This document shows, one piece after another, positions 1 through 8,969 of a stretch of DNA of 64,000 nt; position 1 is the stretch's first letter, and every line of letters begins with the position of its first letter. The notes under the pieces were generated by a model. It was given only the letters and a program-made list of their open reading frames with translations. It had not been told where the DNA came from and searched no databases. The DNA lies in the NCBI RefSeq assembly GCF_900626095.1, contig NZ_UYZZ01000005.1, positions 124,001 through 188,000 of the forward strand. Direction: 5' to 3'. Position numbers and translations under genes: made by a program. This DNA is from Clostridium rectalis (GTDB taxonomy: Bacteria > Bacillota > Clostridia > Clostridiales > Clostridiaceae).

Positions 1-429
1 TTGTCCTATTATGGAATATCCTTCCTTGCCTATACCAGTATCCATAAATAACTCGTGGATATCTTTAAGTCTACATTTAGTATTATTTATAAAGTATTCA
101 CTTTCACCAGACCTATATATTCTTCTAGATATAGTAATATCAGAATACTCAATGGGTAAATCTCCTTTAGTATTATCTAGGGTCAATGAAACTTGAGCTA
201 AACTTACAGGTTTTCTAAATTGAGTTCCTGAAAATATAACATCTTCCATCTTTCCCCCTCTTAGACTTTTTATACTCTGTTCTCCCAATACCCACCTTAT
301 AGCATCAGAAATATTGCTTTTGCCACTACCATTAGGACCAACTATAGCAGTTACACCTCTTTTAAATACTAACTCTGTTTTATTTGCGAAAGATTTGAAT
401 CCCCTTATTTCAATAGTTTTTAAGTACAT
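1..429 (-). CDS. smc: Chromosome segregation ATPase SMC, N-terminal part (cut by window edge)
   Basis: SMC is the ATPase core of bacterial condensin, which compacts and helps segregate the chromosome. Only the first 143 codons are present, because the gene runs off the left edge. The start reads MYLKTIEIRGFKSFANKT, the usual SMC N-terminus, and is followed by a Walker A motif GPNGSGKSN at residues 31-39. The last residues in view (SIIGQ) match the conserved stretch before the coiled coil. No stop or frameshift is seen in the visible part. The gene follows a small membrane-protein gene on the same strand. Confidence 0.95.
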   Translation of the reverse strand, partial: MYLKTIEIRGFKSFANKTELVFKRGVTAIVGPNGSGKSNISDAIRWVLGEQSIKSLRGGKMEDVIFSGTQFRKPVSLAQVSLTLDNTKGDLPIEYSDITISRRIYRSGESEYFINNTKCRLKDIHELFMDTGIGKEGYSIIGQ

Positions 430-444
430 ATGCTACAACTCTCC

Positions 445-542
445 CTATCTACCAAATAACATAGGCAACAATCCAATTATAAAAACTATTAATATAAAAT
501 ATACTAATAACTTTTGCATTTTTTCTCTTTGTTGTTTTCTCA
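445..542 (-). pseudogene. Small one-helix membrane protein gene, apparently frameshifted
   Basis: An ATG at 542 sits behind a good ribosome site (GAGGTG about 7 bases upstream). The frame encodes a basic start (MRKQQREKMQKLL) and then a hydrophobic run. It stops early at 477-479 after 21 residues. If one T is added to the T4 run near 480-485, the frame continues through IIGLLPMLFGR to a stop at 445-447, giving about 32 residues. That is the size and shape of small basic-plus-one-helix proteins such as Prli42/DUF4044-type proteins in Firmicutes. The family link is an inference from shape only. It may be a real mutation, a sequencing error in a homopolymer, or simply a 21-residue peptide. Confidence 0.45.
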
Positions 543-625
543 TAATAAACACCTCAATGCTAATTATAAATTTTCGTTAACAATATAATAGTTTATATTA
601 TATTAAAAAAAATATCAATGTAAAA

Positions 626-655
626 ATAAAAGCCATGTAGTAACATGGCTTTTAT
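626..655 (-). terminator. Rho-independent terminator after spoVS
   Basis: Arms AAAAGCCATG and CATGGCTTTT flank a 6-base loop, with a T-rich run on the minus-strand side. It lies 20 bases past the spoVS stop. Confidence 0.85.
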
Positions 656-674
656 TTTATATAATTATTTCAAA

Positions 675-935
675 TTACCTTGGTTCTACTATAAATTTAA
701 TAGCAGTTCTTTCTTCCCCCTCTATACTTACTTCAGAAAAAGCTGGAACTACTACTAAGTCAATTCCATTTGGTGCTACAAAACCTCTGGTAATTGCAAT
801 AGCTTTCACTGCTTGATTAACTGCTCCTGCACCTACAGCTTGTACTTCTGCACTACACTTCTCTTTTATGGCAGCAGCTAATGCCCCTGCTACAGATTTT
901 GGTTCTGATTGAGCTGATACCTTTAATATTTCCAT
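675..935 (-). CDS. spoVS: Stage V sporulation protein S
   Basis: SpoVS is a small, highly conserved Alba-fold-like protein needed for stage V of sporulation in Bacillus; its molecular role is still unclear. The 86-residue product has the family's full length and its typical sequence (EILKVSAQSEPKSVAGALA at the start, AIKFIVEPR at the end). The start is fixed by GGGGAGGAG seven bases upstream. It stands alone between a radical SAM gene and the terminator at 626-655, with about 109 bases of AT-rich upstream DNA that probably holds its own promoter. Confidence 0.96.
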   Translation of the reverse strand: MEILKVSAQSEPKSVAGALAAAIKEKCSAEVQAVGAGAVNQAVKAIAITRGFVAPNGIDLVVVPAFSEVSIEGEERTAIKFIVEPR

Positions 936-1044
936 AAATAACTCCTCCCCATAACTTCATAAAATATAATTTTTATTATTATATTTTTGTATATTGTATA
1001 TTAAATGTTGTTTATTATATGTTATATGATTCAATATATCTATT

Positions 1045-2136
1045 CTATAAAAGGTTAAAATATCCTTCTTTGTATTTATTTAAAATATACTGACTTATCG
1101 AGATTTTTTTGCATTTTTTATCTGTCTTTATTATTATATCACCTGAATTAATGCTTCTATTTTGTATTACATTGACTCTTGATGTATTTAATTTAGATAT
1201 AGTGTCACTAAAAAATCTCTTTTTATCTGAATATAACTTAGAAATATCCTTACTGTTTATTTCAATAGTTATATATTTATTCTCCTCATTTACTAATTGT
1301 TCAAATAAAATATCATTTAATATACTACTATCTACTAATTCTCTAAATGCTGCATGGAAAGGTCCAGCCACAACTTCCTTCCCTAAATTAATCTCTTCTG
1401 TAGGCTGTAATCCTACTCGTATAACTTTTATATTATTAGCTAAGAGCATACCATATACTATTTTAGTTATTTTTACCGCTTCCTCTAAAGAGTATGGCTT
1501 ATACTTCTTAGATAAAAACATATTCTCCATGGGAGTGTTTTTAACTACTAGGGAAGGATAAATTCTACAAATTTCAGGGGCCATTTTAATAATCTTTTCT
1601 GTAGTTTCTATATCTTTTTTAAAATTATCTCCAGGTAGTCCAAGCATTATTTGATGACCTAATAAAAAACCATAATCTTTTATTAGTTGAGATGCCCTTT
1701 TTACATCTTCAGCCCTATGTCCTCTACCAGATTTAATTAAAACTTCTTCATCCAAGGATTGTATACCTAATTCTATTATATCCACTGAATATTTTTTTAG
1801 ATTCATAAGTATATCATGGTTAATGTAATCCGGTCTAGTAGACAACCTTATATAATTAATTCTCCCATTCTTTTTATATTCCTTTGCTACACTTAATAAT
1901 TCATTTTGTTTTTCCATTGGAATAGCTGTAAATGTACCGCCAAAAAAAGAAACCTCTATGGTAGTATCCCTAACTATCTTTATAGTTTTTAAATAATTCT
2001 CTATTATACCTTTAGTATATTTGTAATTAACTATATTTTTACTACCAGTTATAGCATTTTGATTGCAAAACACACAATTGTGTGGGCAACCCTCATGAGG
2101 TACAAAAATAGGTATTATATAATGTGATTTACTCAT
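1045..2136 (-). CDS. Elp3-like radical SAM protein
   Basis: This is a 363-residue radical SAM enzyme of the Elp3-related group found in clostridia. The iron-sulphur motif is C17-x3-C21-x2-C24 (CPHNCVFC), followed by SFFGGTFT, which is typical of the S-adenosylmethionine site of Elp3/oxygen-independent enzymes, and by the family motif ELGIQSLDEEVL. It lacks the acetyltransferase domain of full Elp3, so tRNA uridine modification by the Elp3 route is not assured. The start overlaps the end of rnc by 8 bases, so the two are translationally coupled. The substrate is unknown. Confidence 0.85.
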   Translation of the reverse strand: MSKSHYIIPIFVPHEGCPHNCVFCNQNAITGSKNIVNYKYTKGIIENYLKTIKIVRDTTIEVSFFGGTFTAIPMEKQNELLSVAKEYKKNGRINYIRLSTRPDYINHDILMNLKKYSVDIIELGIQSLDEEVLIKSGRGHRAEDVKRASQLIKDYGFLLGHQIMLGLPGDNFKKDIETTEKIIKMAPEICRIYPSLVVKNTPMENMFLSKKYKPYSLEEAVKITKIVYGMLLANNIKVIRVGLQPTEEINLGKEVVAGPFHAAFRELVDSSILNDILFEQLVNEENKYITIEINSKDISKLYSDKKRFFSDTISKLNTSRVNVIQNRSINSGDIIIKTDKKCKKISISQYILNKYKEGYFNLL

Positions 2137-2830
2137 TTTTACCCTCCAATTTTCTTACAGCTTCTTTAGCAGCATTTTGTTCTGCTTCTTTTTTACTATA
2201 TCCCATTCCTTCACCAAGAACTTCATCATTAATATTAACTTCAGTATAAAATTTTCTTCTATGAGGAGGTCCTTCATATTTTAATAAATCATAAGTTATA
2301 TTTACTTCTCCATGTATCTGAAGCTTTTCTTGGAGTTTGGTTTTATAATCCATTACTATCTCATTTCTCATAGCTTTAAAAATTATGTCTTCAAAGTTAT
2401 GTAATATGAATGTTTTAGCACATTTAAAACCTCTGTCTAAATATATGGCGGCTATTATAGCTTCTACACAATCAGAAAGTATAGACATTCTATATCTTCC
2501 CCCTGTTAACTCTTCACCTTTGCTCATGTTTATATATTGTCCAAGATCCCATTTTTTAGATACCTCAAACAAAGAACTTTCACATACAATTAATGCTCTT
2601 TTTTTTGAAAGCTCCCCTTCACTTTTATTTTTATAATTTTTAAATAAGTACTCTGTAATCACAAGTTGTAATACAGAGTCTCCTAAAAACTCTAATCTTT
2701 CATTATATTTTATATTTTTCTTTTCGTTTGCATAAGAACTATGAGTAATTGCTGTAGATATTAAATCCATATTTTTAAATTCTATGCCTAATTTATTTTC
2801 TAACTCTGAAATATTATACTTATTTTCCAT
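2129..2830 (-). CDS. rnc: Ribonuclease III
   Basis: This endonuclease cuts double-stranded RNA, including rRNA precursors and mRNA/antisense duplexes. The product has 233 residues. The signature ERLEFLGDSVL at residues 44-54 carries the catalytic acidic residues, and DCVEAIIAAIYLD around 120 supplies the second acidic cluster. A double-stranded-RNA-binding domain follows (about 157-226, ending in KKEAEQNAAKEAVRKL). AAGGAG lies upstream of the ATG. The order plsX-acpP-rnc-smc is common in Firmicutes and holds here with an Elp3-like gene and spoVS inserted. Confidence 0.97.
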   Translation of the reverse strand: MENKYNISELENKLGIEFKNMDLISTAITHSSYANEKKNIKYNERLEFLGDSVLQLVITEYLFKNYKNKSEGELSKKRALIVCESSLFEVSKKWDLGQYINMSKGEELTGGRYRMSILSDCVEAIIAAIYLDRGFKCAKTFILHNFEDIIFKAMRNEIVMDYKTKLQEKLQIHGEVNITYDLLKYEGPPHRRKFYTEVNINDEVLGEGMGYSKKEAEQNAAKEAVRKLEGKNE

Positions 2831-2905
2831 ATATTCTAAACTCCTTCTAAAAGTTTATTCTTCAGTTTGCTAAAACTAGTAAATTCAAGAATAAACTTAA
2901 TAAAT

Positions 2906-2936
2906 ATAAAGTCCCGTATTTATAACGGGACTTTTG
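2906..2936 (-). terminator. Terminator after acpP
   Basis: Arms AAAGTCCCGT and ACGGGACTTT flank a short AT loop, directly downstream of the acpP stop and before rnc. A fraction of transcripts may read through into rnc, since no other promoter is obvious. Confidence 0.8.
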
Positions 2937-2939
2937 AAA

Positions 2940-3173
2940 CTATTCTTCAGTATGAGATTTTATGTATTCTACTACATCTCCTACTGTGGATATCTTTTCA
3001 GCATCTTCATCTGGTATTTCTAAATCAAATTCAGTTTCCAACGCCATTATTAATTCAACAATGTCAAGAGAATCTGCTCCTAAATCATCTATAAATGAAG
3101 ATTCCATTGATATTTCTTCTGGGTCTAAGCCTAACTGTTCTGAAATTATATCTTTAACTTTATTAAATGCCAT
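2940..3173 (-). CDS. acpP: Acyl carrier protein
   Basis: The acyl carrier protein shuttles growing acyl chains on a phosphopantetheine arm in fatty acid synthesis. The product is 77 residues of acidic four-helix sequence. The arm attaches to Ser35 in the [10 protein letters not shown] motif. The ATG at 3173 ([10 protein letters not shown]) is chosen because GGAGGTG sits six bases upstream; a longer reading frame from 3188 would start inside that ribosome site. It follows plsX, which makes the acyl phosphate used in phospholipid synthesis, so the two fit one lipid operon. Confidence 0.97.
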   Translation of the reverse strand: MAFNKVKDIISEQLGLDPEEISMESSFIDDLGADSLDIVELIMALETEFDLEIPDEDAEKISTVGDVVEYIKSHTEE

Positions 3174-3239
3174 AATTTTCACCTCCACAAAAATCTTATA
3201 CTTAGATAATATTATATAATATTCATAGCGTCAATATTA

Positions 3240-4241
3240 TTAATTATCATTTATTTTTATTAGTTCCTCTTTAATATTATTAATAATATTGCCATTATGA
3301 AAATTTATACACTGCCTTATTGCATTTCTAAATGCTTTTTTATCAGAACTCCCATGAGCTTTAACGCATATTCCTTCTACGCCTAAAAAAGCTGCCCCTC
3401 CATATTCTTTATAATCAAATTTTTTCTTTATATTTTTAAAAGTAGGTTTTAAAAGTACCCCTCCTAATTTTCCCAAAAATGAACTCATTATTTCACCTTT
3501 TATTATATCAAATAAATTAAAAGCAGTACCTTCATACATTTTTAATACTGTATTACCTGTAAAACCATCACAAACTAAAACATTTACATTCCCAGCTGGT
3601 ATTTCCCTTGGTTCTACATTCCCAACAAAATTTAAATTGGCTTCTTTTAAAAGATGGTATGTATTTTTAGTAAGTTCATTTCCCTTTTCTTCTTCAGTTC
3701 CAATATTTATAAGACCTACTGATGGATTATGTATATTCAATATTTTTTCGAAATATACCTTTCCCATAAGCGCAAATTGAACTAAATTTTTGGGTTTACA
3801 CTCAGCATTTGCTCCTACATCTACAACCATAAATGGTGAATTTTTACCGGGCATAATAGGTGCTAAAGCCGGCCTGTCAATTCCCTTGATTCTTCCTATA
3901 ATAAATAAAGCTCCTGCCATAAAAGCTCCTGTACTTCCTCCAGAAATTACTGCATCTGCCTCTTTATTTTTAACTAACATTAAAGCTTTACTTAAACTAG
4001 AATCTTTTTTTCTTCTTATTGCCATAACCGGTGGGTCATTTGGAGATATAATATCCTCTGCATTTATTATGGATATTTTTCTCTTATCATATGTATATTT
4101 GCTTAACTCATTATTTATTAATTTTTCTTTGCCTGTAATAATAATAAATAAATCACTAAATTCTTGTATTGCCTCTACGCATCCAGCTACAACTTCTACT
4201 GGAGCTAAGTCTCCTCCCATTCCATCCACTGCAATTATCAA
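3240..4241 (-). CDS. plsX: Phosphate acyltransferase PlsX
   Basis: PlsX converts acyl-ACP to acyl phosphate, the acyl donor for PlsY in membrane phospholipid synthesis. It is a peripheral membrane enzyme of 333 residues, the usual length. The N-terminus [13 protein letters not shown] and the later GANAECKP and CDGFTGN stretches are typical. The start codon is TTG at 4241, with AGGAAGG upstream. It is followed by acpP and preceded by rpmF, a common Firmicute order. No fapR gene lies next to it here. Confidence 0.96.
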   Translation of the reverse strand: MIIAVDGMGGDLAPVEVVAGCVEAIQEFSDLFIIITGKEKLINNELSKYTYDKRKISIINAEDIISPNDPPVMAIRRKKDSSLSKALMLVKNKEADAVISGGSTGAFMAGALFIIGRIKGIDRPALAPIMPGKNSPFMVVDVGANAECKPKNLVQFALMGKVYFEKILNIHNPSVGLINIGTEEEKGNELTKNTYHLLKEANLNFVGNVEPREIPAGNVNVLVCDGFTGNTVLKMYEGTAFNLFDIIKGEIMSSFLGKLGGVLLKPTFKNIKKKFDYKEYGGAAFLGVEGICVKAHGSSDKKAFRNAIRQCINFHNGNIINNIKEELIKINDN

Positions 4242-4319
4242 TGTAGTTCACTTCCTTCCTAAAATAGAAGATTAAATACTTTTTCCTACACTATTTTTTA
4301 ATAATCTTCAATTGATTAT

Positions 4320-4348
4320 TAAAAAAAGAAAGTCAAAAGACTTTCTTA
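4320..4348 (-). terminator. Terminator overlapping the rpmF stop codon
   Basis: Arms AGAAAGTC and GACTTTCT with a four-base loop are followed by a run of T on the minus strand. The stem overlaps the rpmF stop codon. Confidence 0.75.
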
Positions 4349-4528
4349 TTTTTCAGATGCTACAACTTCTTTACCCTTATAAGCTCCACAGTTTTTACAA
4401 ACTCTATGAGCAAGTTTCATTTCATGACACTGAGGACATTCTACCATTCCTGGTAAGCTTAATTTGAAAGTTTGAGCTCTTCTTGAATCTCTTCTAGCCT
4501 TTGAAGACTTTCTTGCTGGATTTCCCAC
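4346..4528 (-). CDS. rpmF: 50S ribosomal protein L32
   Basis: L32 is a small protein of the large ribosomal subunit. The 60-residue product starts [19 protein letters not shown] and has a zinc ribbon with cysteines at 31, 34, 44 and 47, so this is the zinc-binding (C+) form. A GTG start at 4528 is chosen because AGGAGGTG lies six bases before it. The gene follows the YceD-like gene closely, as in most bacteria. Confidence 0.96.
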   Translation of the reverse strand: MGNPARKSSKARRDSRRAQTFKLSLPGMVECPQCHEMKLAHRVCKNCGAYKGKEVVASEK

Positions 4529-4541
4529 AGTCAACACCTCC

Positions 4542-5042
4542 TTAGTTAGATGTAAACAAATCTTTAAGCTTTGCTAATCTTGGATCTATATGTTCTTTTT
4601 TACAATCACAAGTTGAATTATTAAGGTTAATACCACATTGAGAGCATAAACCCGAACAATCTTCCTTGCAAAGCCTTTTAATCGGTAACATTTCAATAAG
4701 GTTATATTCTATAACCTCTGTGATGTTTATTTCATCACTATTTATAAAGATGCAATCATCATCTTTATTAACTACATTATTTGAGAATTTTTCATAAATG
4801 TCAAGTTCTACATTTGTAGAAAATTTCTCTAAACATCTTGAACAAACAAGTTCAACTGTTAAAATGGCAGTCCCTTCAAGGTGTAGTATATCATCTATTA
4901 ATCTTAATTTTCCATTAAATTTAATAGGTCCTATAAAATTAATGTATTCTATACCATCATAAAATCCATCTTCTTTTAAATTTACATCTAGATTTTTTTT
5001 AAATATTTTCTTCTTCAATATATCTGACACATCAATTTTCAT
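4542..5042 (-). CDS. YceD/DUF177 family protein, probable 23S rRNA accumulation protein
   Basis: This family (YceD, DUF177) sits next to rpmF in nearly all bacteria and has been linked to 23S rRNA accumulation; its biochemistry is not settled. The product has 166 residues. It carries two cysteine pairs, CSRC in the middle and CSGLCSQC near the end, with more cysteines following (CDC), which suggests metal binding. It ends in the family tail [11 protein letters not shown]. The ATG at 5042 follows GAGGTGATTAAT. It lies 13 bases upstream of rpmF. Confidence 0.88.
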   Translation of the reverse strand: MKIDVSDILKKKIFKKNLDVNLKEDGFYDGIEYINFIGPIKFNGKLRLIDDILHLEGTAILTVELVCSRCLEKFSTNVELDIYEKFSNNVVNKDDDCIFINSDEINITEVIEYNLIEMLPIKRLCKEDCSGLCSQCGINLNNSTCDCKKEHIDPRLAKLKDLFTSN

Positions 5043-5138
5043 ATTAATCACCTCAACGCATTAGCCACAATTTATTATATAAAGATGATGATTAAAAGTC
5101 AAGTTTTATTTATATTTTGTTAAAACATGAAAAATTTA

Positions 5139-6338
5139 TTATCTATTTTCTGTAATTTCTTTTGTATCCCTTGCTATCATAAGTTCTTCATCTGTTGGTA
5201 TTACAAATACTTTAACATTAGAATCATCAGTACTAATAACTTTTGCAAATCCTCTGCCCTCATTATTCTTCTTTTCATCTATATTAATTCCTAAGAATTC
5301 TAACCCTTTGCATATTTCTGTTCTGCTATCTGCTGCATTTTCTCCAAGGCCAGCTGTAAATACAACACAATCCACTCCACCCATAGCTGCAGCATAAGAA
5401 CCTATACATCTTTTTACTTTATAATGGAATATTTCTAACGCAAGTTCAGATCTATGTTGTCCTTTTTCAGCTGCATTTTCAATATCTCTAAAATCACTGC
5501 TAACTCCTGATATTCCATATACACCTGATTTTTTATTTAATAAATTATTGATTTCATCGATATTTAGATTTAATTCTTTCATTAAGAAAGTAATTATAGC
5601 AGGATCAATATTTCCTGATCTTGTTCCCATCGCAATACCTTCAAGTGGAGTAAATCCCATACTGGTTTCTACTGATTTTCCACCATCTACAGCACATATA
5701 CTAGCGCCATTTCCTAAATGACAAGTAATTATTTTTAAATCTTTTACATTCTTACCCATCATATTTGCAGCCACCTGAGACACATATCTATGTGATGTTC
5801 CATGGAAACCATATTTTCTTATTCCGTAATTTTTATAAAGTTCATATGGTAATGGGTAAATATATGCATACTCTGGTATAGTCTGATGAAATGCAGTGTC
5901 AAATACAGCTACCATTGGAGTATTAGGCATTAAAGCCTTACATGCATTTATACCTATAATATTTGGTGGGTTATGTAATGGAGCTAGCTTTATACAATCT
6001 TCTAATGATTTCATTACTTCATCGTCTATTAGAACAGACTGTGCATATTTTTCTCCACCATGTACAACTCTATGTCCAACTGCTGATATTTCTGACATAT
6101 CAGTTATAACACCATGTTTATCATCCTTTAATGCTTCTAACACTAATTTTATAGCATCTTTATGATCTTTCATTGGTTGTTCAATAACATATTTTTCTTC
6201 ATTGGCTTTCTGAGTAAGTATTGATCCCTCTATTCCTATTCTTTCAACTAATCCTTTCGCTAATGCGTTTTCATTTCCCATATCTATTAATTGATATTTT
6301 AATGATGAACTTCCACAATTTATTACAAGTATTTTCAT
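5139..6338 (-). CDS. ackA: Acetate kinase
   Basis: Acetate kinase transfers phosphate from acetyl phosphate to ADP, giving acetate and ATP. This is the main energy-yielding step of clostridial acetate formation. The product is 399 residues, the family length. It starts [15 protein letters not shown] with the nucleotide/metal-binding Asn, and includes [18 protein letters not shown] and [22 protein letters not shown] precedes the ATG. It follows pta by about 100 bases, so the pair makes acetate from acetyl-CoA. Confidence 0.98.
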   Translation of the reverse strand: MKILVINCGSSSLKYQLIDMGNENALAKGLVERIGIEGSILTQKANEEKYVIEQPMKDHKDAIKLVLEALKDDKHGVITDMSEISAVGHRVVHGGEKYAQSVLIDDEVMKSLEDCIKLAPLHNPPNIIGINACKALMPNTPMVAVFDTAFHQTIPEYAYIYPLPYELYKNYGIRKYGFHGTSHRYVSQVAANMMGKNVKDLKIITCHLGNGASICAVDGGKSVETSMGFTPLEGIAMGTRSGNIDPAIITFLMKELNLNIDEINNLLNKKSGVYGISGVSSDFRDIENAAEKGQHRSELALEIFHYKVKRCIGSYAAAMGGVDCVVFTAGLGENAADSRTEICKGLEFLGINIDEKKNNEGRGFAKVISTDDSNVKVFVIPTDEELMIARDTKEITENR

Positions 6339-6441
6339 TTATATTCTCCCTTCCAAAACATATGTATATTAATAATTCAATAGAATATAGTAAAAAAATA
6401 TTTTTCAATTTTTTCTTACTATATTCCCGTGTATTTATATT

Positions 6442-7440
6442 TTAATTTGATTGAGCTTGAACTGCTGTTACAGCTACAACATTAACTATATCTTCAGGAC
6501 TACACCCTCTTGACAAATCATTTATTGGTTTTGCAAATCCTTGAGTTATAGGTCCTATAGCTTCAGCATTAGCAAATCTTTGAACTAATTTATATCCTAT
6601 ATTTCCAGCTTGTAAATCTGGGAATATTAAAACATTGGCTTTCCCTGCTACGTTACTATTAGGAGCTTTTAAATTAGCAACCTTTTCTACAATAGCAGCA
6701 TCTAATTGTAATTCTCCATCTATATCTAAATCTGCTCTCATTTCCTTTGCCAGTTTTGTTGCTGTAGTAACCTTTTCTACTAATTCATGACTTGCGCTTC
6801 CCATTGTTGAAAAAGATAGCATAGCCACTTTTGGATCCAAATTACATAATCCCTTTGCTGTTTCAGCAGTAGATATTGCTATTGAGGCTAACTGTTCTGA
6901 AGTTGGATTTGGATTTACTGCACAATCTGAGAATAATAATAATCCATCTTCTCCATAGCTTGATTCTGGTACTAACATAATAAAGAAACTTGATACAACT
7001 GATGCTCCAGGGGCAGTTTTTACTATTTGAAGTCCTGGTCTTAAAAGGTCCCCTGTAGTATGTATTGCACCAGAAACCATTCCATCTGCATCATTTTCTT
7101 TCACCATCATAGTTCCAAAATATAGCTCATCTCTAATTACCTTTTCTGCCTTTTCAAGTGTCATTCCCTTGTTTTTTCTTAATTCATAAAGCTTTTCTGC
7201 ATAAGAAGCAGTCTTATCTGATGTTTGTGGATCAATAATTTCTGCTCCTTCTAATGAAACTTTTAAAGATTTAGCCTTATTAAGAATGCTCTCCTTATTT
7301 CCTACAAGTATTATATCTGCAAGCCCATTTCTTAAAATCATTTCACAGGCCTTTATATTTCTTTCCTCTTCACCTTCAGCAAGTACAATTCTTTTTTTAT
7401 TTGATTTTGCCTTTTCCCAAATTTGTTCCATTAATTTCAT
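6442..7440 (-). CDS. pta: Phosphate acetyltransferase
   Basis: This enzyme converts acetyl-CoA and phosphate to acetyl phosphate, the substrate of the next gene, ackA. The product has 332 residues, so it is the short catalytic form without the DRTGG regulatory domain. Typical segments are VLAEGEEERNIKA, GTMMVKENDADGMVSGAIH, and FPDLQAGNIGYKLVQRFA near the end. GAAGGGAG lies before the ATG. It is the first gene of the unit; the 254 bases upstream are shared with the divergent tmcAL promoter region. Confidence 0.97.
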   Translation of the reverse strand: MKLMEQIWEKAKSNKKRIVLAEGEEERNIKACEMILRNGLADIILVGNKESILNKAKSLKVSLEGAEIIDPQTSDKTASYAEKLYELRKNKGMTLEKAEKVIRDELYFGTMMVKENDADGMVSGAIHTTGDLLRPGLQIVKTAPGASVVSSFFIMLVPESSYGEDGLLLFSDCAVNPNPTSEQLASIAISTAETAKGLCNLDPKVAMLSFSTMGSASHELVEKVTTATKLAKEMRADLDIDGELQLDAAIVEKVANLKAPNSNVAGKANVLIFPDLQAGNIGYKLVQRFANAEAIGPITQGFAKPINDLSRGCSPEDIVNVVAVTAVQAQSN

Positions 7441-7562
7441 GTTAAATTCTCCCTTCGGTTATTTTGTTGCTACACACATATATAATATAAGACTTTTTAT
7501 ACATGATTTTCAAGTGTATTCTTAAAAAAATTTATCAATATTTAATTCTCATATACATATTA

Positions 7563-7591
7563 TTGACAGAAATTTTTAAAAAAAGTATAAT
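7563..7591 (+). promoter_or_regulatory. Consensus sigma-A promoter for tmcAL-ylbJ
   Basis: TTGACA at 7563-7568 and TATAAT at 7586-7591 are separated by 17 bases, a perfect match to the housekeeping consensus and spacing. It lies about 104 bases before the tmcAL start. Confidence 0.8.
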
Positions 7592-7694
7592 ATTTTTAAA
7601 ATTATGTGTTAAATTATTGTCAATGTTTATATATAATATACTTTAGTTTATAATAGATATACTTAAATATCCATTACATTAAGGAGGTAATATT

Positions 7695-8912
7695 TTGAAA
7701 GTTACAGGTATAATTGCAGAATACAATCCATTTCATAAAGGTCATCTATATCATGTTACAAACACAAAAAAAATATGTGCTTCTGAAGCAGTTATAGTAA
7801 TTATGAGTGGTAACTTTGCACAAAGAGGAATACCTACATTAGTAGATAAATGGACTAGAGCCCAAATGGCTCTTTTAAACGGTGTGGATTTAGTAATAGA
7901 GCTGCCTACCGTGTATAGCTTATCTTCTGCTGAATTTTTTGCATTTGGAGCTATTAGTTTATTAAACAATTTAGGAATAGTAGACAATATATGTTTTGGA
8001 AGTGAGTCTGGTGATATAAATGAGCTAAATGAAATAGCAAAAATATTAATAGAAGAACCAATGGAGTATAAAGAATCACTAAAAAAATATTTAAAGGAGG
8101 GATACACTTATCCTTCTGCAAGATCTGCTGCTTTGAAAGAATATTCTTTAAATAAAACGAAATATTGTCTGCACTTTAACAACGTTTTATGTCAATCTAA
8201 CAATATTTTAGGTATAGAATATATAAAAAATTTATTTAAATTAAATAGTAAAATTAAAAGTTTCACCATAAAAAGATGTGGAAGCTCTTACAATTCGAAG
8301 AGCTTAGAGGAAGAATTTTCAAGCGCAACCTCTATTAGGCATTCACTAAAAACGGATTCTTCTATAAAGAAAATAGAAAAATATATCCCAGAAAATATTT
8401 TAAATATGTTATTAAATCTTAAAAATAATAATTATAAATTTGTTTTTCAAGATAACATGTTTAAATATATAAAATATAAATATTTATCGGGAATCAAAAC
8501 CATAGAAAATCTTCCAGATGTATCAGAAGGGCTTCATAACAGAATATATAAAAACCTTCTATATTGTAACTCTCTAGATGAGCTAACAAAGGCTATAAAA
8601 ACTAAGAGATATACATATACACGCATAAGCAGGTTATTATGCCAATACTTTTTGAATTTTGATATTTATGATACTTTTACTTTAAGACAAATGCCATGTC
8701 CTTATGCACGAATATTAGGTTTTAATAAAAAGGGAAGTAATTTACTTAAAGAGATGAAAAAAAAATCTTCTATTCCTATTTACACCAAACTTCCTAAAGA
8801 TGTAAGCTCCACTTTAAATTTAGATATACAAAGCACAAAATGTTATAGTTTACTAAATAAAAGTATAGACCCACTTTCTGACTTTAAACAAAAACCTATA
8901 ATATTAAAGTAA
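7695..8912 (+). CDS. tmcAL: tRNA(Met) cytidine acetate ligase (TmcAL, YlbM family)
   Basis: TmcAL uses acetate and ATP to acetylate the wobble cytidine of elongator tRNA-Met (ac4C34) in Firmicutes. The 405-residue product begins with VTGIIAEYNPFHKGHLYH, carrying the nucleotidyltransferase HxGH motif, followed by MSGNFAQRG. The start is TTG at 7695 with AAGGAGGTAA upstream. A consensus sigma-A promoter lies at 7563-7591. It is transcribed away from pta/ackA, whose product acetate is its substrate; the adjacency is suggestive but may be chance. Confidence 0.92.
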   Translation: MKVTGIIAEYNPFHKGHLYHVTNTKKICASEAVIVIMSGNFAQRGIPTLVDKWTRAQMALLNGVDLVIELPTVYSLSSAEFFAFGAISLLNNLGIVDNICFGSESGDINELNEIAKILIEEPMEYKESLKKYLKEGYTYPSARSAALKEYSLNKTKYCLHFNNVLCQSNNILGIEYIKNLFKLNSKIKSFTIKRCGSSYNSKSLEEEFSSATSIRHSLKTDSSIKKIEKYIPENILNMLLNLKNNNYKFVFQDNMFKYIKYKYLSGIKTIENLPDVSEGLHNRIYKNLLYCNSLDELTKAIKTKRYTYTRISRLLCQYFLNFDIYDTFTLRQMPCPYARILGFNKKGSNLLKEMKKKSSIPIYTKLPKDVSSTLNLDIQSTKCYSLLNKSIDPLSDFKQKPIILK

Positions 8913-8969
8913 TAAATTCCCCTTACTAAAATATACATATATTAAATTATTTTTTAAGGAGTACTTTAA

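Noticed and set aside
1109-1561. 150-residue plus-strand ORF over the Elp3-like gene
   Set aside because: It lies wholly antisense to a gene with clear motifs and has no ribosome site.
2867-3219. Two plus-strand ORFs over acpP
   Set aside because: They are antisense to acpP, whose motif and ribosome site are unambiguous.
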